Positions 59,720 through 64,000 of a DNA stretch of 64,000 nt are shown piece by piece (position 1 is the stretch's first letter; every line of letters starts with the position of its first letter). The position numbers were made by a program, and so were the translations under genes. This stretch comes from CAZFHA01 sp964518595 (GTDB taxonomy: Bacteria > Bacillota > Clostridia > Saccharofermentanales > Saccharofermentanaceae), in NCBI GenBank assembly GCA_964518595.1, contig CAZFHA010000014.1, positions 1 through 64,000 on the forward strand, given 5' to 3'. The notes below the pieces were generated by a model, which was not told the DNA's origin, ran no database searches, and was given only the letters and a program-made list of their open reading frames with translations.

Positions 59720-59806
59720 TCAGGACTCTACCAAGGTAACAGCTTCATAGATTTGTGGGGTTGCAAAAGTCTTACTAAACATCGCATCGGAAATTTTGCT
59801 TTTCAT
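59720..59806 (-). CDS. Possible 28-residue small protein
   Basis: An ATG frame of 28 codons plus stop lies between the DUF3052 and methyltransferase genes. The product starts MKSKISDAMFSKTF. There is only a weak ribosome site (GGGACGG). I do not recognise it; it may be a short translated remnant. Confidence 0.2.
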   Translation of the reverse strand: MKSKISDAMFSKTFATPQIYEAVTLVES

Positions 59807-59813
59807 AATTTTC

Positions 59814-60218
59814 TTACCGTCCCTTCACATTCCCAGGTCGCAGGTACTCTTTGCCTGCTTCATTAATCTTCAAACGGATAGCCGACCATTTTTCATCCAA
59901 AGAAACTTGCGCTACCGGATGCCACCCTTTAGCCAGCAATAAATCCCATAGACTATCTCGATTAATATCATATTTTTCTTTGCCGGAAGATTTCGGATAA
60001 GACAGCCAGAACAAACTATCCTGAGAGGTAAGTTCCTGGGTAGAGGCAAAATATTCTTCAAAATCCCTTTGACTGGACACAAACAGATGCACAAAATCCT
60101 GCTTCCCCTCCTGATTCCACCGGAAGTCATCGCTATAAGGATAATCCTCGGGAGCTTGCAGCACCGTGGCTGACATACCGGGCTTAAGTTTTAATTTTTT
60201 GAATATAGCTGTATCCAT
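59814..60218 (-). CDS. DUF3052 family protein
   Basis: 134 residues. The core DFVHLFVSSQRDFEEYF, LFWLSYPKSSGKEKYDINRD and SLDEKWSAIRLK match DUF3052. The start ATG 60218 has AAAGGA upstream. Small soluble protein of unknown function. It is in the same direction as the methyltransferase and GNAT genes but separated by 130 bp. Confidence 0.8.
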   Translation of the reverse strand: MDTAIFKKLKLKPGMSATVLQAPEDYPYSDDFRWNQEGKQDFVHLFVSSQRDFEEYFASTQELTSQDSLFWLSYPKSSGKEKYDINRDSLWDLLLAKGWHPVAQVSLDEKWSAIRLKINEAGKEYLRPGNVKGR

Positions 60219-60324
60219 AAGCTATCCTTTCTTCGGTAAACCGACTGCGCAATCAGGGGCTTAAAATAGTATCACCACTACTGCTACAAGTGTAACATAG
60301 CCCAAATACCATTTTCAAAATAAT

Positions 60325-60888
60325 TTATAGAGGAATCTTGGCCTTAATTCCCTGGTCACTGAGGCTATGAATCAAGGCCATAAGCTGCTCTTTAGGTATA
60401 TTCTGATTTTGACTAAACCAATAGCTCATTATTCCTACCATGGCCGAAAGAACATACTCCAACGTATAGTCCAGCTCTATCGCTGACTCTGCCTTATTAG
60501 CAAAAAATAAAAGCAGCGAGGCCTTGATCTGATTCTTTAATTTACTGGCAAAAGCCGGGTCGCCTTTCTCACCTAAAAGAATAGAGTAATAATGGTGATT
60601 CTTCTCATAAAGTTGGATAAAATTATCTAGCGGAAGACCAAGACTATCCCCCGATAGGCTGGAAAATGCCGGTAATTCCTCAACATTTGGAATTAGATCC
60701 TTTTCAACTTCTTCCAAAAGCTGGTAAATATCGGTAAAATATTCATAAAAGGTGCCGCGATTATAACCGGCCTTGGCAGTGATTTCTTTAACGGTAATTT
60801 TTTCAATCCTTTTAACTGTATAAATCTCCCAAAAAGCCTCAATCAAGTTTTGTCTTGTCTGTGCCGTGACTTCCGGTTGTTTTTTCAC
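60325..60888 (-). CDS. TetR/AcrR-family regulator
   Basis: 187 residues. The N-terminal helix-turn-helix is ITVKEITAKAGYNRGTFYEY followed by FTDIYQLLEEVE. The C-terminal ligand domain is TetR_C-like and unspecific. Divergent from the glycosyltransferase gene, which it probably represses together with itself. Confidence 0.92.
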   Translation of the reverse strand: MKKQPEVTAQTRQNLIEAFWEIYTVKRIEKITVKEITAKAGYNRGTFYEYFTDIYQLLEEVEKDLIPNVEELPAFSSLSGDSLGLPLDNFIQLYEKNHHYYSILLGEKGDPAFASKLKNQIKASLLLFFANKAESAIELDYTLEYVLSAMVGIMSYWFSQNQNIPKEQLMALIHSLSDQGIKAKIPL

Positions 60889-60911
60889 GCTCTTCCTCCT
60901 AGTAAATCCGA

Positions 60912-60960
60912 CAACCCAACCTATTTTGTTGGTTGATACCGTAATATAAATTGCTATATG
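60912..60960. promoter_or_regulatory. Likely TetR operator and glycosyltransferase promoter
   Basis: CAACCCAAC (60912-60920) and GTTGGTTG (60928-60935) are near-inverted arms, one extra base on the left. They overlap a plus-strand TTGATA (60933-60938) that pairs with TATATG (60955-60960) at 16 bp. A repressor bound there would block transcription of the glycosyltransferase gene. Confidence 0.5.
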
Positions 60961-61008
60961 CTATTTACAGTACAACACCATGTGGGATGATTCAACAGGA
61001 GAATATTT

Positions 61009-62277
61009 ATGATAACCATTTTGTGCTCAGGTTCAAGAGGAGATTTTCAGCCATACATTGCTTTAGCGCAGGAAATAAAAGCTCAGGGCTACGATGTTCG
61101 CATCTCTGGCAGTAGCGATTTTCAAGACTTCATTGAAAGCTATGGCATCACCTGCTTCCCCCTGAAAACCAGTCTTTCGGATCTAAATGTTGATCCAAAA
61201 CTACTGGAAAAAGCCGGTTCCTCTGATAACCCGCTCAAAATGCTACTGGCCTTTAATAAGATGAAAAAATATGGTGTATACATGGTGGAAGATATGTACA
61301 GAGCCTGCCAAGGCAGTGATTTGATTATCTACCACCCCGGTTGCACCATCGGTTACTTCGCCGCCCAGGAAATGAACATTCCGGCTATCATGGCCTCTCC
61401 CTTTCCCATGCACAAAACCAAAGAATATCTGTCCGTGGTCATGTATGGCAAGTCAAAGCCCAGCCGCAGAAATATTGCTATCAGCTACAAAATGATCCAA
61501 ACTATGCTCTGGATGGCTTCTAAACCCTCGGTGAAAAGCTTTTTAAAAAAGAAAAACGGCACTCTGCCCCCGGATTTTGGCTGCCCTTTCGAAAACGTCT
61601 CCCCCCGCTATCCGGCTATTATTTCTTGTAGCAACTATGTCTTTCCCAGACCCCAGGACTGGGATAACAATATTCATCAGAAGGGTTATTGGTTTACCCA
61701 AGAGTCCACCGCCTATACACCACCTAAAAAGCTGCAAGACTTTTTGCAACAGGGCGAAAAGCCTGTCTACCTAGGCTTTGGCAGTATGACGGCTCTGGGA
61801 GATCATCATGATCTCCTTCAAATCGCCATCGACGGTCTAAAAAAGGCCGGAAAAAGAGGGATAATCTCGGGTCTATCTGGTAGTGAATCCTTGCCGGATA
61901 GCATTTGTACCATTGATGCTGTCCCACACAGCTGGCTTTTTCCCCAGATGGCTGCCGTCTGCCATCACGGTGGAGCCGGAACTACCGCCGCCGGGTTTCA
62001 AGCCGGTGTACCTAGTGTAATCATTCCTTTTTCCAACGACCAATTTGCTTGGGCACATCGAGCCTTCGATCTCAAAGTAGGGGCTCCGCCCATTTACAAG
62101 AAAAAACTCACTGCTGATGCTCTGGCCGATGCTATCACCTTTGCCCTCCAAGATCAGATCATTACCAATGCTCAAAGACTGGGTGAAAAAATAGCTACGG
62201 AAAACGGGGTAAAGTCTGCTGTAGAGGTAGTGATTGGCTGTCTGGAAGCTGGCCGGATAGGAGTTTCTAGAAAATGA
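61009..62277 (+). CDS. GT1-family glycosyltransferase (UGT / sterol glucosyltransferase-like)
   Basis: 422 residues. The N-terminal domain starts MITILCSGSRGDFQPYIALA, typical of GT28-N/UGT-like enzymes. The C-terminal donor site is VCHHGGAGTTAAGFQAGVPS, with PFSNDQFAWAHRA following. It transfers a sugar from UDP- (or dTDP-) sugar to a small hydrophobic acceptor such as a lipid or drug. AGGAGA precedes the ATG. TetR control and a small membrane protein in the same operon suggest a detoxification or glycolipid role. Confidence 0.9.
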   Translation: MITILCSGSRGDFQPYIALAQEIKAQGYDVRISGSSDFQDFIESYGITCFPLKTSLSDLNVDPKLLEKAGSSDNPLKMLLAFNKMKKYGVYMVEDMYRACQGSDLIIYHPGCTIGYFAAQEMNIPAIMASPFPMHKTKEYLSVVMYGKSKPSRRNIAISYKMIQTMLWMASKPSVKSFLKKKNGTLPPDFGCPFENVSPRYPAIISCSNYVFPRPQDWDNNIHQKGYWFTQESTAYTPPKKLQDFLQQGEKPVYLGFGSMTALGDHHDLLQIAIDGLKKAGKRGIISGLSGSESLPDSICTIDAVPHSWLFPQMAAVCHHGGAGTTAAGFQAGVPSVIIPFSNDQFAWAHRAFDLKVGAPPIYKKKLTADALADAITFALQDQIITNAQRLGEKIATENGVKSAVEVVIGCLEAGRIGVSRK

Positions 62278-62555
62278 AAATAACGAAAAAGAAATGGCTA
62301 ATTCCCATAGTGCTTCTACTGTCTGTTCTGTCTCCATTCATATTAATAGTAGTATTTGGCACACTATTTTCCCTGATTCGTCTATTTACTGGGGCACACT
62401 TTACCGATTCTTTTTCCTATTATCTGGAAGGTGTTCTATCCTTATCACCTTACTACCCATACCTAACCACAATTCCCCTTATCGCTGTGCTTATCCCGTT
62501 ATTTATCAAGTTTAAGCGCAAAATCCAAGGCATCTTGAACAAAAGTCTCGTCTAG
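62274..62555 (+). CDS. Small two-helix membrane protein
   Basis: 93 residues with helices at about 10-35 and 60-80 and basic ends. The ATG overlaps the glycosyltransferase stop (ATGA), so it is the second gene of that operon. I do not recognise the family. It may anchor or assist the glycosyltransferase. Confidence 0.7.
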   Translation: MKITKKKWLIPIVLLLSVLSPFILIVVFGTLFSLIRLFTGAHFTDSFSYYLEGVLSLSPYYPYLTTIPLIAVLIPLFIKFKRKIQGILNKSLV

Positions 62556-62707
62556 CTTGTTATCAAACATCTCTACTCCTACTATTCAATAAACTGTTTT
62601 AACCTGTTCTCTGTCTGGTTTTGCACTTGCAGTAGATTGAAAGGATACGCAGCTCAGATTGTTTATCAAGGATTAGTTATTGGTTTCAGTGTACGGGTAA
62701 CCCAAAA

Positions 62708-63628
62708 TTAAAAACGCAGTGTTATTGATGACGACTTAATTTCAATGTTTTGCTTTACGGTAGACGCCAGAAATCTTTTGAAGCTTTCTTCAGCAAGAGG
62801 TGTTTCTATCATCGGAGCAAGTGTAATTTCTTTGAACAGCTCTTCTTTTTCGCTTAAAGCATATTTCAATTCGATATATGGAGTTATTATGCCACTCTCA
62901 CCAGCGCGAAATCTAGTAGACAGATTATATTTACGCAGATAATCATTATCCAAATCTTTATCAATGATTATCACAAACCTATACTCTTCTTCGCAAGAAA
63001 ATGCTGGATGCTTAAAAAAAAGTTTCTGCTGATTAAGATAACAAAATAACTCTGATTGAAAATTTAAAGAATCTACTTCGTCTTTTGAGTTTCCCAATTG
63101 AGCATATAGCTTATCTAATTTATCATATATTACCTTGACCTGTTCTTGTCTATCATAGATTATCTTTCCTTCAGTAAATTCGAATTGTCTATATTTGTCT
63201 TGACAATCTAAAAGCATATCTTTTAGGCAAGAACATTTGATGCCAAGATTATAGCCATGATATTTGCCGTTTTTTACATAATAATTCCACATATTTGCAG
63301 TGTCTGAATTAAGTGATGTACATAAAACGTAATATCGCTGTGTACCGAACCCCTTTTCTTTGCACCCTGAACTTGGATTATAATTAATCTTTATTCTTTC
63401 GTTTTCATATGGTGACCCGGAAAAGCGAGCAATCAAATACTCTAAGTTAATAACTTCACCTTCTCGCTCTTTACTGATTATCTCATATGCTTCTCTAAGC
63501 GGATCAAGAATATGAGTAGCCTCACCTCTATCATTGAGGAATTGACAATCTGTAAATCGAAGCGCTTTATCCTGTAAAATTCCTAATATACCATCGGGAG
63601 ATGTATAATGATAGGCTATATCAATCAT
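62708..63628 (-). CDS. DUF2971 family protein
   Basis: 306 residues. The start IAYHYTSPDGILGILQDKAL and FTDCQFLNDRGEATHI, then CTSLNSDTANMWNYYV and SCEEEYRFVIIID, match DUF2971. The function is not established. The N-terminal His-Tyr-Thr pattern resembles the entry strand of ADP-ribosyltransferase-like enzymes, an inference only. It is transcribed after the DUF3732 gene. Codon use is more AT-rich than in the neighbours, suggesting acquisition. Confidence 0.8.
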   Translation of the reverse strand: MIDIAYHYTSPDGILGILQDKALRFTDCQFLNDRGEATHILDPLREAYEIISKEREGEVINLEYLIARFSGSPYENERIKINYNPSSGCKEKGFGTQRYYVLCTSLNSDTANMWNYYVKNGKYHGYNLGIKCSCLKDMLLDCQDKYRQFEFTEGKIIYDRQEQVKVIYDKLDKLYAQLGNSKDEVDSLNFQSELFCYLNQQKLFFKHPAFSCEEEYRFVIIIDKDLDNDYLRKYNLSTRFRAGESGIITPYIELKYALSEKEELFKEITLAPMIETPLAEESFKRFLASTVKQNIEIKSSSITLRF

Positions 63629-63734
63629 TTATTGTCACCTTCTTTCTGTTGGGTTAAATTAAATTTCAAATTATAGATAACATCACACTTACCAATAAAG
63701 AACCTTCCTAATATTTGGGAATTAGTTGATTAGC

Positions 63735-64000
63735 TCAGATTAAATGCTTGCCACTACGCCAATCGCTTCGCACATAGCTTAAAAACTCTTCTTTATCAGT
63801 CAGTTCCGAACCCGAAACATGATCTACGATTATAATTTGAGGAAGTATTCCGCAAATATTCCCAATAGAATTTATCTCATTGAATATAGTTTTGTACATT
63901 TTTTGTACTGCCGCTATATCAGCTGATGTTTTTGTTTCCGGCTGCGGAAAATATACTTGACTTGGCTGATCAAAAAACATTGTAGTTAACATCGGTGCTT
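63735..64000 (-). CDS. C-terminus of a DUF3732 SMC/ABC-type ATPase (start beyond window)
   Basis: The frame is open to the right edge, so only about 87 C-terminal residues are seen. FFDQPSQVYFP is a Walker B/D-loop-like motif, followed by QIIIVDHV (H-loop) and a short C-terminal SDWRSGKHLI, matching DUF3732. Members are large SMC-like ATPases found in three-component ABC-ATPase defence-type loci. The N-terminal part and partners lie outside the window. Confidence 0.75.
   Translation of the reverse strand, partial: APMLTTMFFDQPSQVYFPQPETKTSADIAAVQKMYKTIFNEINSIGNICGILPQIIIVDHVSGSELTDKEEFLSYVRSDWRSGKHLI

Noticed and set aside
62294..62515. Second open frame overlapping the small membrane protein
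   Set aside because: The other frame overlaps the glycosyltransferase stop as ATGA and encodes clear membrane helices; this one is a shadow.

Overview
The window comes from a low-GC Gram-positive anaerobe, most likely class Clostridia. Evidence: SepF, HemZ, type II pantothenate kinase, cell-wall-sorted surface proteins with C-terminal K-T-G-E motifs, AAGGAGG-type ribosome sites, indolepyruvate:ferredoxin oxidoreductase and YesM/YesN-type sugar regulation. The sequence alone does not fix the genus.

Layout. (1) 1-11 kb: two giant minus-strand surface proteins. The first has a bacterial L-type lectin head and at least 18 Listeria/Bacteroides (InlB B-type) repeats, and runs off the left edge. 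The second has nine YDG units alternating with eight MBG-type units and a wall anchor. (2) 11.1-11.8 kb: the C-terminal remnant of a phage-type integrase beside ssrA (tmRNA), a classic integration site. (3) 12-17 kb: UDP-galactopyranose mutase and a GT2 glycosyltransferase, an orphan DUF47 gene, and a third wall-anchored adhesin behind three perfect 16-bp leader repeats. (4) 17.4-27.7 kb, minus strand: tRNA-Pro, a zinc-ribbon membrane protein, hemZ, DUF3810, DUF1624, coaW, sepF, a hydrolase, a YggS protein, an HlyD-like protein, a methionine-gamma-lyase family enzyme and an ACT protein. (5) 28-36 kb: iorB-iorA-paaK with a sodium:solute symporter (2-oxoacid/aryl-CoA metabolism), then a P-type ATPase. 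(6) 36.2-46.1 kb: an alpha-galactoside operon (YesM/YesN pair, a uroporphyrinogen-decarboxylase-fold protein, binding protein, two permeases, GH36 alpha-galactosidase). (7) 46.2-55.5 kb: an OmpR-type two-component system divergent from an unusual operon. That operon encodes a propeller-fused solute-binding lipoprotein, two MalF/MalG-type permeases, an HlyD-type adaptor and a MacB-like membrane protein, with no ATPase gene. The shared promoter region carries four ACCTTAA-type heptamers arranged as two direct-repeat pairs. (8) 55.5-62.6 kb: a metallo-hydrolase; a Crp/Fnr regulator divergent from cupin and split-permease genes, one fused to a ferredoxin; GNAT, methyltransferase and DUF3052 genes; and TetR divergent from a GT1 glycosyltransferase. 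(9) 62.7-64 kb: DUF2971 and the C-terminus of a DUF3732 ATPase, probably the edge of a defence-type locus.

The strongest candidate for an undescribed system is the two-component-controlled import/adaptor hybrid operon at 46.2-55.5 kb. Next are the edge locus at 62.7-64 kb and the proline-less sorting motif shared by two surface proteins. All family assignments were made by reading motifs; no database search was run.
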